A stretch of 51,622 nucleotides of DNA from positions 1 through 51,622 of the forward strand of contig JASHOR010000060.1 in assembly GCA_030041005.1 (NCBI GenBank), in the 5' to 3' direction. Under the pieces are notes generated by a model. The model was not told where the DNA came from. It saw only the letters and a list, made by a program, of their open reading frames with translations, and did no database searches. Positions 8,200 to 17,296 of the stretch are shown in pieces (position 1 is the stretch's first letter; the number at the start of each line of letters is the position of its first letter). The stretch is from Xanthobacteraceae bacterium. Lineage in GTDB: Bacteria > Pseudomonadota > Alphaproteobacteria > Rhizobiales > Xanthobacteraceae. The position numbers were made by a program, and so were the translations under genes.

Positions 8200-9483
8200 A
8201 TGCTCACAAAAACACCGCGCAACGGCAAGAACGGGAAGAGAAGCCTGCGCATAAGCGAACTGCCGAAAATCAGCACAGCAACCGACACTCGCGAAATTCT
8301 GGCGCATGCCGCCAAGGAGGCGCGACGGGACAACTATTTCATCGTCGATGTCGACGCCCATGTCACCGAGACCGCGTTCTGGCCGGATGTCATCGACCGC
8401 ATGGACAGCGATGTCTACAAACAGATGGCACGCGCGTTCAAGGAGCGCGGCCCGGCACCTGGCTTGCTGAATACAACGCCCGGCCTGCTCTTCCAGGACG
8501 TGTTCGGTCGCATTCCGCATCAGCAGCGCCTGGGCGAAACGGTGCCGGGCGGCCGCACCCACCGGCAGGTGACGCTGGTACAGCGCGCCATGGATTCGCT
8601 CGGCATCGACTATATGGTGGTGTTTCCAACGCCGATGCTGGTGCTCGGCATGCATCCGCAGGCCGAGGTCGAGGTGGTCATCGGCAACGCCTTCAACAAA
8701 TGGCTGACCGAAGACGTGCTGCCGCAGGAACCGCGCATGAAGGCCATGCTGTACCTGCCGTTCAACCATCCCGAGGCCTGCGTCAAGGCAGTGGAAGCCT
8801 ACGCCGACAATCCGAGCGTGATCGGCTTTTCGGTGACCTCGACGCGTTTTCGCGCGGTGCACCACGACAGCTACATGCCGCTCTACTCCGCCATTCAGGC
8901 GACCGGCAAGCCGCTGGCGTTCCATTCCGGTTTTCACTGGGGCGACCAGTCGATGCAGCAGTGCAACCGCTTCATTTCCATGCATTCCATCTCATTCGTC
9001 TATTACAACATCATTCATCTGACCAATTGGATCATCAACGGCCTGCCGGAGCGGTTCCCGAAGCTCAGGGTGATCTGGATCGAAAGCGGGCTTGCCTGGC
9101 TTCCGTTCCTGATGCAACGGCTGGATTCCGAATACATGATGCGCTCCTCCGAAGCGCCGCTGCTCAAGCGGCGGCCGAGCGAATACATCCGTGACATGTA
9201 TTTCTCGAGCCAGCCGCTGGAGCGCTCGAATCTGGAGCTGACCGAGGCTACCTTCAAAGCCATCAAAGCGGAGACGCAATTGCTGTTCGCCTCCGACTGG
9301 CCGCATTGGGATTTCGACCTGCCGAATTCGATCACCACGCTGCCGTTCCTCGACGAAGAGGCCAAGCGCAACATTCTCGGCTTCAACGCGGCGCGCCTGT
9401 TCAACCTGGAAATACCCGAGCACAAGACGCTCAAGGCGAAGCCGAAGAAGGCGCCGGCGGTGCGCGAGCCGGTGACGGCGTAA
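8200..9483 (+). CDS. amidohydrolase family 2 (metal-dependent hydrolase/decarboxylase)
   Basis: This 427-residue TIM-barrel protein belongs to the family that includes aminocarboxymuconate-semialdehyde and dihydroxybenzoate decarboxylases. Probable metal and catalytic residues are D50, D52 and H54 in DVDAHVTE, H242 or H246 in FHSGFHW, E295 in WIESG and D366 in ASDWPHWD. The N-terminal motif is DxDxH rather than HxH. Relatives either cleave amides and lactones or decarboxylate aromatic acids; sequence alone does not decide. The ATG at 8200 was chosen because GGAGGA lies 6-11 nt upstream, although the frame is open far into the divergent operon. It heads a plus-strand set with a small conserved protein (6 bp downstream) and a Rieske protein, transcribed away from the molybdenum hydroxylase operon, so the 256-bp gap 7944-8199 probably holds divergent promoters. 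Confidence 0.87.
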   Translation: MLTKTPRNGKNGKRSLRISELPKISTATDTREILAHAAKEARRDNYFIVDVDAHVTETAFWPDVIDRMDSDVYKQMARAFKERGPAPGLLNTTPGLLFQDVFGRIPHQQRLGETVPGGRTHRQVTLVQRAMDSLGIDYMVVFPTPMLVLGMHPQAEVEVVIGNAFNKWLTEDVLPQEPRMKAMLYLPFNHPEACVKAVEAYADNPSVIGFSVTSTRFRAVHHDSYMPLYSAIQATGKPLAFHSGFHWGDQSMQQCNRFISMHSISFVYYNIIHLTNWIINGLPERFPKLRVIWIESGLAWLPFLMQRLDSEYMMRSSEAPLLKRRPSEYIRDMYFSSQPLERSNLELTEATFKAIKAETQLLFASDWPHWDFDLPNSITTLPFLDEEAKRNILGFNAARLFNLEIPEHKTLKAKPKKAPAVREPVTA

Positions 9484-9489
9484 GCCGCA

Positions 9490-9831
9490 ATGGCGAAAAG
9501 GGTCAAACGCAGAGCTGCCGTGCGGATTGCGAACGCGGCACGCGGCGGCAGAAGCGCGGCGGCTGCGGGCTTTTGCGCGCTGGCGCGCGATGCCCTCAAA
9601 CGCGGCGAACCCGATACGATTTCCGATCGCACGCTGCAGCAGGTGCTCGCCGCAGCGGCGAAGCTCTATGCCGCAAAAGTGGAGCGACGCGGGCACGAGC
9701 TGCCGCCATTTCCACAAAACGCGGTGACTGCGACGGAAAGCGTCGTTACCGCCTGCGGCATGATCCGCGCCGCCGATCTCAACATGTTCGACGTGGCGAT
9801 CTGGTTCCATCGCCCACCGGGAATCGAATGA
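9490..9831 (+). CDS. conserved hypothetical protein next to amidohydrolase
   Basis: This 113-residue soluble protein starts 6 bp after the amidohydrolase stop. The first 25 residues are basic and alanine-rich. The rest is probably helical, with TISDRTLQQVLAAAAKLYAAK (about 43-63) and a conserved-looking end, VTACGMIRAADLNMFDVAIW. No catalytic motif is evident. From memory, proteins with this C-terminal pattern accompany amidohydrolase and Rieske genes in Bradyrhizobium-type genomes, which suggests a shared complex or pathway, but its role is not known to me. The tight spacing supports co-translation with the amidohydrolase. Confidence 0.72.
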   Translation: MAKRVKRRAAVRIANAARGGRSAAAAGFCALARDALKRGEPDTISDRTLQQVLAAAAKLYAAKVERRGHELPPFPQNAVTATESVVTACGMIRAADLNMFDVAIWFHRPPGIE

Positions 9832-9929
9832 GTCGCGAATGACAGCGGAGGGCGCCAAGCTTCGGCCTTATCCTTGTAAGTCACGAATCGCGGCGTCGGC
9901 TAGATTGGCTGCTGCGGTGGCGGAACTGG

Positions 9930-9970
9930 CACCCTTCGAGGCTCGGCCTGCGTCCGAGCGCCTCAGGGTG
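9930..9970. repeat. imperfect palindrome, REP-like element
   Basis: A 17-base left arm (CACCCTTCGAGGCTCGG) is followed by a 7-base loop and a right arm (CCGAGCGCCTCAGGGTG) that nearly matches its reverse complement. Short palindromes of this kind are dispersed in many copies in Bradyrhizobium-like genomes. It lies between the small conserved gene and the Rieske gene, 17 bp before the Rieske start. It could therefore form an mRNA hairpin that separates expression of the two. Confidence 0.6.
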
Positions 9971-9987
9971 AGCTAGCGGAGGGTGCA

Positions 9988-10356
9988 ATGGAAGAAATTG
10001 TGGTCGGAAGGCTCGCCGACATTCCGGATGGCGACTATCGTATCTTTGCCGTCGACGAACTCGAAGTCGGCATCTTCCGGACCGGCAGCAAGGTGCTTGC
10101 GTACGAGAACGTTTGCCCGCACGCCGGCGGCCCGGTGTGTCAGGGCAAGATTTTCAACAAGGTCGAGGAAGTGATCACGCCCGATAAGAAAAGCGCGGGG
10201 CTGCGCTTCGGCAAGGCGCGCCATATCGTCTGCCCCTGGCATGGCTACGAATACGATTTGTTGACCGGCTGCCATCCCGGCGACCCGTCGCTGCGGCTCA
10301 TGCCGGTGAAGGTCGCGGTCCGTGACGGGCAGATTTACGTCAGCGTTCCGGAATGA
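9988..10356 (+). CDS. Rieske [2Fe-2S] ferredoxin-like protein
   Basis: This 122-residue protein carries both halves of the Rieske motif: C43-P-H45 in NVCPHAGG and C82-x2-H85 in CPWHGYEYD. The spacing between H45 and C82 is 36 residues, against about 15-17 in the common ferredoxins; the insert contains TPDKKSAGLRFGKARH. The single domain, without an oxygenase domain, suggests an electron carrier or a small subunit rather than a complete oxygenase. There is no signal peptide, so it is cytoplasmic. It follows the amidohydrolase and small conserved gene and faces the reductase-type operon tail to tail with 2 bp between stops. The electron partner is unknown; the flavin oxidoreductase at 19021 or an unseen oxygenase are candidates. 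Confidence 0.9.
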   Translation: MEEIVVGRLADIPDGDYRIFAVDELEVGIFRTGSKVLAYENVCPHAGGPVCQGKIFNKVEEVITPDKKSAGLRFGKARHIVCPWHGYEYDLLTGCHPGDPSLRLMPVKVAVRDGQIYVSVPE

Positions 10357-10358
10357 AC

Positions 10359-11378
10359 CTACCCCTGTTCAAATAATTGCTGCACCAGCCTTCCGGCCAG
10401 CACGCCGGCGACGCGGCGGCGATAGTGGCCGGGCGTGAACGTCGTTTTCATCGCCATGATCTGGTCGCGAACGAGCGCGTCGAGACCCTTGAACACCCGA
10501 TCGTCAAGCGGCCCGCCGCACAGCGCGGCGGTGCCGGCGAGGCGCACAGGCCGCGGATTGGTGCCGGTGAAGGCGACGCGGAGATCGAGGAGTGTCTCGC
10601 CCTCGCGACGGAGCGCAACGGCAACCCCGGTGACCGGGTATTCGATCGAGCGGCGGATGCGAATCTTGTCGTACTCCGAGCGCAGCCCGGGCGTGTTGCG
10701 AGCATGCACGGCGGTGATGAATTCGCCCGGCTGCAGCGACAAGAAGTATTTGCCGTCGCCGTTGCTCTCCGTCACCGGCTCGTCCTGCCGCGCGTAGCCG
10801 ATGTACAGATCGGCGAGCGGCATCGTGCGGCGGCCGGCCGGTCCGGCAACGTCGATCTCGGCATCGAGCGCAAGCAATGCCGGGGCAAGATCGCCGGAAA
10901 ACGTGGCAAAGCATACGCCGCGGCTTTTCGGCGCGACGTGACACATTGTTCCGGTCGTCTTGAGGCAATGATTGTTGGCGCTGCGCCACCATTCGCTCTG
11001 ATTATAGAAGATGCAGCGCGTATCGAGGCATAGATTGCCGCCGACCGTGCCCATGTTGCGCTGGGTCGGGCCGGCAACATGCGCCGCCGCCTGCGCCACA
11101 ACCGGATAATGCCGCTCGACTTCAGGGGCCGCGGCAAGTTCGGCAAGGGTCGTGGCGGCACCGATGTGCAAATCGCGCTCGTCGGCCTTGATGGCGCGCA
11201 GCGCGGCGACGCCGTTGGTCTCGATGAGTACCGGCGGCGCGACGATACCGCGCCGGATGTTGACCACGAGATCGGTACCACCGCCGAGCAGGCTTGATTG
11301 CGGATGAGCCGCGCGCGCGGCAATGACCTCGTCAAGCGAGCGCGGACGCAGAAGTTCGAATTGGGGCAACGCGTCCAT
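10359..11378 (-). CDS. hcrB: 4-hydroxybenzoyl-CoA reductase-type beta subunit (FAD plus extra [4Fe-4S])
   Basis: This 339-residue FAD-binding subunit shows SLLGGGTDLVVN (29-40) and NMGTVGGNLC (108-117). After that comes an insert absent from ordinary xanthine dehydrogenase FAD subunits, with C117, C122, C138, C146 and C156. In Thauera aromatica HcrB, four cysteines at nearly the same numbers bind a [4Fe-4S] cluster that carries low-potential electrons to the molybdenum site. The surrounding YNQSEWWR and CHVAPKSRG patterns fit that family. The start codon overlaps the stop of the alpha-subunit gene by one base (TGATG), so the subunits are co-translated. The symbol is given by family resemblance; whether the substrate is 4-hydroxybenzoyl-CoA or a related aryl-CoA is not shown. 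Confidence 0.84.
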   Translation of the reverse strand: MDALPQFELLRPRSLDEVIAARAAHPQSSLLGGGTDLVVNIRRGIVAPPVLIETNGVAALRAIKADERDLHIGAATTLAELAAAPEVERHYPVVAQAAAHVAGPTQRNMGTVGGNLCLDTRCIFYNQSEWWRSANNHCLKTTGTMCHVAPKSRGVCFATFSGDLAPALLALDAEIDVAGPAGRRTMPLADLYIGYARQDEPVTESNGDGKYFLSLQPGEFITAVHARNTPGLRSEYDKIRIRRSIEYPVTGVAVALRREGETLLDLRVAFTGTNPRPVRLAGTAALCGGPLDDRVFKGLDALVRDQIMAMKTTFTPGHYRRRVAGVLAGRLVQQLFEQG

Positions 11379-13723
11379 CAGAAATCACCCTCCCCTCCGG
11401 GACGAGGTGAATTGAGCGCGCGGCGACGCTTCTCCAGTACAGCGAAGACGCGGTCGGGCGTAACCGGCAGATCGTTGAAGCGCAGCCCGATGGCGTCGGC
11501 GACGGCATTGGTCAACGCCGGCAGGAACGCGGCGAGCGAGCCCTCGCCCGCCTCCTTGGCGCCGAACGGACCGTGCGGATCGATGCTCTCGACGATGCCG
11601 ACTTCGATCGGCGGAGAATCCGCAATCGTCGGCACACGGTAATCGAGCATGTTGGCGGTCAGCATAAGGCCGTCGTGATAGGCGGCCTCTTCGCTCATCG
11701 CCTGGCCCATGCCCATCCACACCGAACCCTGCACCTGGCCCTCGACGGTCAATCGATTGAGCGCGCGGCCGCAATCGTGCGCCACCCAGACCTTGTCGAC
11801 GGTAACGACCCCGGTCTCTTCGTCGACGCTCACTTCGACCACCTGCGCCGAATAGCTGTAGGCCATTGTGCCGCCGATTGCAGCGCCGCGATATTTCTTG
11901 CCGCCCTGCGATTCCGGTATGGTGGAGTAGTTGCCGGTGACCGTAATCGTGCCGCTGTCTTTCAGAGCTTCGGCGACGACTTCATTGAAGCCAAGTCCCT
12001 TGTCCTGGGCGCCGGCGCGATACAGCTCGCCCAGACATTCGATCTCGCCCGGCTTGGCTTCGAGTTTTCTGGCGGCTGCCGCGATCAGCACCGCCTTGAG
12101 GTTCTGCGCCGCATCGATTGCGGCATTGCCGACCATGAAGGTGACGCGCGACGAATAGGAACCATTGTCCTTCGGCACCACCTCGCTGTCGCCGCTGACA
12201 ATGCGGATGCGCGATATGTCGAGGCCCAAAACTTCGGCGACGCTCTGCGTCAGCACGGTCGAGGAGCCCTGGCCGATTTCGGCGGCGCCGGTCAGGAGCA
12301 CGATCGAACCGTCAAAATCGAGCTTGAGTTTGACCGTGGCATGCGGCTCCCCGGTCCAATTCACCGGTTTCGACGCGCCGCTGATGTAATGCGAGCAGGC
12401 AAAGCCCAAACCCTTCTTGCGTCGCTTGCTCTTCGGCAGCCTTCCCTTGCGTTCCTTCCAGCCGCTTGCCCGCTCGACCCAATCGATACATTCGGGAAGA
12501 CCGTAGCTGTTCACCATGAGATCATTATCAGTGAAGGTCGGAGCCTTCAGCAGGTTGGCGCGGCGCACGGCGATCGGATCGAGGCCCATTTCACGCGCCA
12601 TCTGATCGAGCAGGCTCTCGAAAGCGAACCGCACGTCTACCGTGCCGTGACCGCGGAAGGCGCCGCACGGCGGCGTGTTGGTGAGCACGCGCTTGCCGAC
12701 GTATCTGACATCATGCAGGTCGTAAATGGCGTACAGCATCGAACCGGCGTAGAGGATGGTGACGATGCCGTAACCCGAATGGGCGCCGCCGCGCATGATG
12801 CATTCGCATTCGACGCCGGCGATGCGGCCATCGCTGCGCAGGCCGAGCTTGAGGCGAATGTCGGTTTCCGGGCGGCCACGATGGGTAATGAAGGTCTCCT
12901 CGCGGTTGACCACGAGTCGCACGCAGCCGCCGGCCTTGCGGGCGAGCAGCGCGGCGATCAGCTCGACGTTGAGCGCCTCGGTACGGCAGCCGAAGCCGCC
13001 GCCGACATGCGGCTTGATCACGCGGATGCGTGACATGTCCATGCCGAGAATGTGGGACAGCATCAGATGCACGTAATAGGGCACCTGGGTCGAAGCGTGC
13101 ACGGTCATGCGCTCGCGCACCGCGTCGTAGTCGGCCAGCGCCGCGTGCATCTCCATCTGGTTCTGACAAACCTCGGCGCAATTATAGGTGGCCTCGCGCA
13201 CCAGAACGGCGGTGGCAAAAGCCGCCTCGACGTCGCCAAGCTCGAAGGAGACGTCGCGCTCGATATTGCCCGGCCGCTGCGAATGAAGCGCGATCGCCTC
13301 CGGCGCCATCGCATCCGCGGCGGTGTGATAGGCGGGCAGCTCGCGCACTTTCAGTTTGATAAGTCGCAGCGCCTGCCTTGCGGTCGCGTCATCGGTCGCG
13401 GCTACGGCTGCGACCGGCTCGCCGCGGTAGCGCACGCGATCTCGCGCCAGCGGGTGTTCGCTGCGGGCGATCGGCAGCACGCCGAATGTTTGAGCGCAAT
13501 CGGCACCGGTGACGATTGCCTTGACCCCCGGCAACTTCGCCGCTTCGGCAACGTCAACCTCGACAATCTCGGCGTGCGAATAGGGGCTGCGAAATATGCG
13601 TCCCGCAAGCGCCCGCCGCGGCAGCGTATCGGCCGTGTATTTCGCCTGTCCGGAAACCTTCTCGGGCCCGTCGATCATCGGCACGTAGGCGCCGATATTG
13701 TGTGCCGCCCTGATGTCCGTCAC
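11378..13723 (-). CDS. hcrA: 4-hydroxybenzoyl-CoA reductase-type alpha subunit (molybdopterin-binding)
   Basis: This large subunit of about 781 residues has the hammerhead domain first (after [16 protein letters not shown]), then [14 protein letters not shown] (about 238-251), [11 protein letters not shown] (about 350-360) and the C-terminal [10 protein letters not shown] with the catalytic glutamate. The PPCGAxRGHG loop resembles HcrA more than the two other large subunits in this window, which read RGPGR and RGAGY. In HcrA enzymes this site reductively removes the phenolic hydroxyl of 4-hydroxybenzoyl-CoA. The open frame reaches a TTG at 13768, but no ribosome-binding site is seen there. 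GTG at 13723 fits the family length better, so the start is uncertain by 15 codons. The gene lies between the [2Fe-2S] and FAD/[4Fe-4S] subunit genes in one minus-strand operon. Confidence 0.84.
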   Translation of the reverse strand: MTDIRAAHNIGAYVPMIDGPEKVSGQAKYTADTLPRRALAGRIFRSPYSHAEIVEVDVAEAAKLPGVKAIVTGADCAQTFGVLPIARSEHPLARDRVRYRGEPVAAVAATDDATARQALRLIKLKVRELPAYHTAADAMAPEAIALHSQRPGNIERDVSFELGDVEAAFATAVLVREATYNCAEVCQNQMEMHAALADYDAVRERMTVHASTQVPYYVHLMLSHILGMDMSRIRVIKPHVGGGFGCRTEALNVELIAALLARKAGGCVRLVVNREETFITHRGRPETDIRLKLGLRSDGRIAGVECECIMRGGAHSGYGIVTILYAGSMLYAIYDLHDVRYVGKRVLTNTPPCGAFRGHGTVDVRFAFESLLDQMAREMGLDPIAVRRANLLKAPTFTDNDLMVNSYGLPECIDWVERASGWKERKGRLPKSKRRKKGLGFACSHYISGASKPVNWTGEPHATVKLKLDFDGSIVLLTGAAEIGQGSSTVLTQSVAEVLGLDISRIRIVSGDSEVVPKDNGSYSSRVTFMVGNAAIDAAQNLKAVLIAAAARKLEAKPGEIECLGELYRAGAQDKGLGFNEVVAEALKDSGTITVTGNYSTIPESQGGKKYRGAAIGGTMAYSYSAQVVEVSVDEETGVVTVDKVWVAHDCGRALNRLTVEGQVQGSVWMGMGQAMSEEAAYHDGLMLTANMLDYRVPTIADSPPIEVGIVESIDPHGPFGAKEAGEGSLAAFLPALTNAVADAIGLRFNDLPVTPDRVFAVLEKRRRALNSPRPGGEGDF

Positions 13724-13808
13724 GGCACACGCTCGTGCACCGGTCCCAATGACGGGCCGACCGAGCAACGGGGAGGAATTTGCCCATTCGATGCAGCCAT
13801 CACGCGAT

Positions 13809-14291
13809 TCACGGCGTCAAACCGTCCGCGCACAATTGTGCCGCATATTTCACCGCCTCGATGATCTTCACGTAGCCGGTGCAGCGACAGATGTTGCTGC
13901 CAAGCGCAGTGCAAATTTCGTCCTCGCTCGGATGCGGATTGCGGCGCAACAATCCGACCGACGCCATAATGAATCCCGGCGTGCAATAGCCGCATTGCGA
14001 GCCGAGCTTCTCGTGGAAACCCCGCTGCACGGCGGACAAGCGCCCGTCAGCGGCAAGCGATTCGATCGTATCGACACGACGTCCCGATACGCTAGCGGCC
14101 AGCGTCAGACACGACAATCGCGGAATGTCGTCGATCAACACCGTGCAGGCGCCACACTCGCCGCCGTCACAGCCCGTTTTTGTGCCGGTCAGACCGACGA
14201 TTTCCCGCAAATAATCCAAGAGCAGCACGTTGTCGGCTACCGCGTCGGTGCGGGCACGGCTATTAAGGTTGAGCTGAAGAATGCGCATCAT
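13809..14291 (-). CDS. hcrC: 4-hydroxybenzoyl-CoA reductase-type gamma subunit ([2Fe-2S])
   Basis: This 160-residue iron-sulfur subunit has two [2Fe-2S] binding patterns. The plant-ferredoxin type is [13 protein letters not shown] with C41, C46, C49 and then C61. The second type is CGYC (C100, C103) with CRC (C135, C137) in the helical domain. It relays electrons between the FAD/[4Fe-4S] and molybdopterin subunits. It is the first gene of the minus-strand operon gamma-alpha-beta, so expression probably starts in the gap 14292-14543. Two adjacent ATG codons (14291 and 14288) are possible starts. The same subunit type serves other molybdenum hydroxylases, so the specific assignment rests on the neighbouring beta subunit. 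Confidence 0.85.
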   Translation of the reverse strand: MMRILQLNLNSRARTDAVADNVLLLDYLREIVGLTGTKTGCDGGECGACTVLIDDIPRLSCLTLAASVSGRRVDTIESLAADGRLSAVQRGFHEKLGSQCGYCTPGFIMASVGLLRRNPHPSEDEICTALGSNICRCTGYVKIIEAVKYAAQLCADGLTP

Positions 14292-14392
14292 GCCGGATCA
14301 TCGGCTTTGCACTTCGCTGATTTTAATAGCAATTATCCGCGTCCTGTTCAAATGAAGGCGCATCCAAGCGCAATTGCAACAGACGCCCGGGC

Positions 14393-14418
14393 GCCGAAAC
14401 CGACCGCCGAAACCGACC
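14393..14418. repeat. 13-bp tandem direct repeat
   Basis: Two head-to-tail copies of GCCGAAACCGACC lie in the 252-bp divergent gap between the hcrC-like gene and the acyltransferase gene. It could be a regulator-binding direct repeat or simple slippage; nothing else in the gap was recognised. Confidence 0.5.
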
Positions 14419-14543
14419 GCCGCCGGAAAAATTAAGGGATTGCCGCGTTATGCCCAGGCTGCGGGAACGCCGCTGGAACGTCATATGGAACTCATTCGTA
14501 TCATTGGATATTCTTTCCCGCAGCGGACCGAGGGCGCTTCGGA

Positions 14544-15809
14544 ATGAAAACCAGCTTAGCGCTCAATAATTTGCGTGCATATGCCATTCTCATCGTTTTG
14601 GCGTTTCATTCCTCGATCGCCTATGTGAGCAACCAGCCCGCGGCACCGCTGCCTTTCGACGTAGCGCCTTATGGCTGGATAGCCAATCCGATCGTCGACA
14701 GCGATCGTTGGCTGGGCCTCGATTTGTTCTGCGCCTTTCAATTTCTCTACATGATGCAACTCATGTTTTTCCTGTCCGGCCTGTTTGCGTGGCCGAGCCT
14801 CAAGCGCAAGGGCGGCGCCGCGTTTTTGTTTGACCGCTTCCTGCGCCTCGGCGTGCCGTTCGCCTTGGGCGCCTGTTTTTTGATGCCGCTCGCCTATTAC
14901 GCCGTTTACCGCGAGACCGCGGTGGATCCGAGCTGGTCCGCATATTGGGTGCACCTGACCGCACTGCCGTTCTGGCCCGCCGGGCCGTTATGGTTTCTGT
15001 GGATCCTGCTGCTGTTCAACGTCGCCGCCGTCGTTGTTTTCTGGCTGGTTCCCAGAGCGGTAGACCTGCTGGCGCGTCCATCGACCGGCGCCTCCCCTAA
15101 CAGGCTTCTTGTCGCGCTCATGGCCGTATCGGCCGTCGCCGCTCTGGTGTTGGCCGCCGTCGTCAGCCCTTGGAAATGGATCGATTACGGCCCTTTTTCG
15201 TTTCAGCCGTTTCTCCTGCCGCAATTTGCCGTCTATTTCGGCTTCGGCCTTGTCGTCGGCGCGTATGGTCTTGATCGCTGCCCATTCACCTCGGAGGGAG
15301 TGCTGGCAAAGTGCTGGGGACGCTGGCTGAGCGGCACGCTTGCCGCATTCGCGCTGTGGCTGACGCTCTCCGCGCTGATCTTTGCCGGGTGGAAAATACC
15401 CGGTCTGCAGGTCGGCGCTGACCTCGCTCAGGTCGCGTTTGCAGCGACCACGTGTTTCGCCGCGTCGGCGATCTTTTTGCGCTTCGCCGCCAAGGACTGG
15501 CCGATCCTCGACAGCATCTCCGAGAATGCCTACGGCATATACCTGTTCCACTACGTTTTCGTGCTGTGGACACAATTCGTGCTGCTCGGCATCAGGATGC
15601 CGGCCATTGCCAAATGCGTGATCGTGTTCGGCGTCGCCGTGGCGCTGAGCTGGGCGGCCACGGCGGTACTCTGCACGGTACCGTTCGGCGCCCGCATTAT
15701 CCGCGGTCAACGGCGGATCTCGCTGGCTCGCGCGCGTTCGGGAGCGGAGAGCAGGGCACTGGCTGCGGAAGCGGTCAGGTCCGTAGATCGCGGATCCGCG
15801 GCGCCTTGA
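14544..15809 (+). CDS. integral membrane acyltransferase, acyltransferase 3 family
   Basis: This 421-residue polytopic membrane protein has about ten hydrophobic segments and matches the acyltransferase 3 pattern, with an early NNLRAYAILIVLAFHSS segment carrying the family's conserved histidine (about 22). WPAGPLWFLW appears mid-protein and NAYGIYLFHY near residue 330. Family members transfer acyl groups (succinyl, acetyl) to sugars or lipids from the cytoplasmic face; OpgC, which succinylates periplasmic glucans, is a known example. The C-terminal 35 residues are soluble and arginine-rich. The gene runs opposite to its neighbours, overlapping the 3' end of the CoA-ligase gene by 35 bp tail to tail. 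A GAGGG stretch lies upstream of the ATG. No evident link to aromatic catabolism. Confidence 0.82.
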   Translation: MKTSLALNNLRAYAILIVLAFHSSIAYVSNQPAAPLPFDVAPYGWIANPIVDSDRWLGLDLFCAFQFLYMMQLMFFLSGLFAWPSLKRKGGAAFLFDRFLRLGVPFALGACFLMPLAYYAVYRETAVDPSWSAYWVHLTALPFWPAGPLWFLWILLLFNVAAVVVFWLVPRAVDLLARPSTGASPNRLLVALMAVSAVAALVLAAVVSPWKWIDYGPFSFQPFLLPQFAVYFGFGLVVGAYGLDRCPFTSEGVLAKCWGRWLSGTLAAFALWLTLSALIFAGWKIPGLQVGADLAQVAFAATTCFAASAIFLRFAAKDWPILDSISENAYGIYLFHYVFVLWTQFVLLGIRMPAIAKCVIVFGVAVALSWAATAVLCTVPFGARIIRGQRRISLARARSGAESRALAAEAVRSVDRGSAAP

Positions 15810-17157
15810 TGCTCGATTCGAACTCTCGCGCCAGCGTTCCGACTTCCAGCATCATCACCTGCGGTGAGATCTCGAACATCCGCTTGATTTCCCGTTCGAC
15901 CTCGGCGACGGCGGCAGCCGCGTCAGCGCCGCGGCGGATTTCGACAGAGACCCGCAACTGATCGAGCGCGCCCACGGTCACGGCTTCGCATTTGAAGTCG
16001 TTGATCGCCGTCATCCGGAACATGAAGTCCTCGAATTCGCCGTGGTCGATGTTGATTCCGCGAATCTTGATGAATTCGCTGGCGCGATGGGCGTGGTGCA
16101 TGACCGGAAAGATCGAAAAAGGCCCATCCCCCGGCACGTCGTTACGAAGCGTGACAATGTCGCCCGACGACCAACGCAGAAACGGCGTGACGTTGTTGGT
16201 GAACAACGGCGTGACGACGAGGGCGCCCGCTTCACCGTCGGCGACCGGCTCGCCGGTTTTCGGATCGATCGCTTCGACAAAAAACAAGTCGCTCCATAGC
16301 CGGAAGCCGTTTGCAGCGCCGTCCTCGGCCGCCATCATTCCGGCTTCGGTCATACCGAAGGAATCGCGCACTTCGGCGCCCCACATGCGACCGATCTTCT
16401 CCCGCTTGGCGGCAGAAACCGGCTCCGCCGAACAGATAACGAGCTTCACCGAACCACCGGCGAGATCAATCTTTCTTTGATCCGCCAAATTGGCGAGATG
16501 CAGCGCGTAGCTCGACATGCCGACCAGCACATCAGGTCGAAGTTTGTCGACAAGCTCGATCTGCAGGGTGGAGGGCGTGGTCGTTCCCGCTCCCGCCATC
16601 AGCGCGCCCATGCCGAACGCTTCGGCGGCGCGCGCCATCATGTATCCGACCGGATGAATGCCGAGCGGGAACGCGCAATGGACCATCTGCCCAGGCTTAC
16701 CGCCTGCACACGCATAGACGCGAGCGAAGCCGCGCATCGCGATTTCGATGTCGATGCGACTGCGCGGATAGAACAACGGACGGCCGGTCGTACCTCCGGA
16801 GCGCCAATATTGCGCAATCTGGTCGCCCGCTGCTGGCGGCAGGCAGAAATCCCGGTAGAACTCGATGTCCGACATGCTGCGCAGCATGTCCTTGTCAAGC
16901 AACGGGATTTTTGCCCATTCGCGCGGATCGTCGAGCCGGTCGAGGGCAACATGGTCGAGCTTGCCGCGAAAGAAAGGCGCCCGCATTGCCTGTCGCACGG
17001 CGTGCCGCTTGCGCGCCGACTGGATCGCCGCGATCTCGGCCTTGCTGCGCGGGATGATCTCCCCCGGGCGCACGGGCAGGCAATCCCTGCCGGTGCCGCC
17101 CTCGCCGCGTCGCCTCCCGCTCAACGGCGTGGTCGAACTTCGCTGGCGCCTCTGCAT
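15775..17157 (-). CDS. phenylacetate-CoA ligase (PaaK)-like AMP-binding enzyme
   Basis: This 460-residue adenylate-forming enzyme has PaaK size and layout. The ATP-binding loop is RSGGTTGRP (119-127), the adenylate motif is DSFGMTEAG (about 280), and the hinge is seen in WSSGDIV followed by a C-terminal domain containing KIRGINID. PaaK-type enzymes activate phenylacetate or other aryl acids to CoA thioesters using ATP. It lies 140 bp downstream of a hotdog thioesterase on the same strand, and near a hydroxybenzoyl-CoA reductase-type complex that would use aryl-CoA, so an aromatic acid substrate is a reasonable inference. The first 30 residues (arginine-rich) may be overannotated; a GTG 28 codons in is an alternative start. 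The 3' end overlaps the convergent acyltransferase gene. Confidence 0.85.
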   Translation of the reverse strand: MQRRQRSSTTPLSGRRRGEGGTGRDCLPVRPGEIIPRSKAEIAAIQSARKRHAVRQAMRAPFFRGKLDHVALDRLDDPREWAKIPLLDKDMLRSMSDIEFYRDFCLPPAAGDQIAQYWRSGGTTGRPLFYPRSRIDIEIAMRGFARVYACAGGKPGQMVHCAFPLGIHPVGYMMARAAEAFGMGALMAGAGTTTPSTLQIELVDKLRPDVLVGMSSYALHLANLADQRKIDLAGGSVKLVICSAEPVSAAKREKIGRMWGAEVRDSFGMTEAGMMAAEDGAANGFRLWSDLFFVEAIDPKTGEPVADGEAGALVVTPLFTNNVTPFLRWSSGDIVTLRNDVPGDGPFSIFPVMHHAHRASEFIKIRGINIDHGEFEDFMFRMTAINDFKCEAVTVGALDQLRVSVEIRRGADAAAAVAEVEREIKRMFEISPQVMMLEVGTLAREFESSIKAPRIRDLRT

Positions 17158-17296
17158 GCCAAGCCCTGCGGCGGCTGCGATTTGTTCCTAATACAACAAT
17201 CAATAGATCGAAGGGAGTCGGCGACAAGCGGGCCAAGCGGCACTTTCCAACACAGTTAATCGTAATCGGCCGCGGCAAGGCTCGCTGCCTGCGGCG

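Noticed and set aside
7944-8333. N-terminal extension of the second molybdopterin subunit
   Set aside because: The added 130 residues are not family-like and overlap the divergent amidohydrolase start, which has a strong ribosome-binding site.
11573-13033. 486-codon plus-strand frame
   Set aside because: Antisense to the HcrA-type gene, which has all expected motifs.
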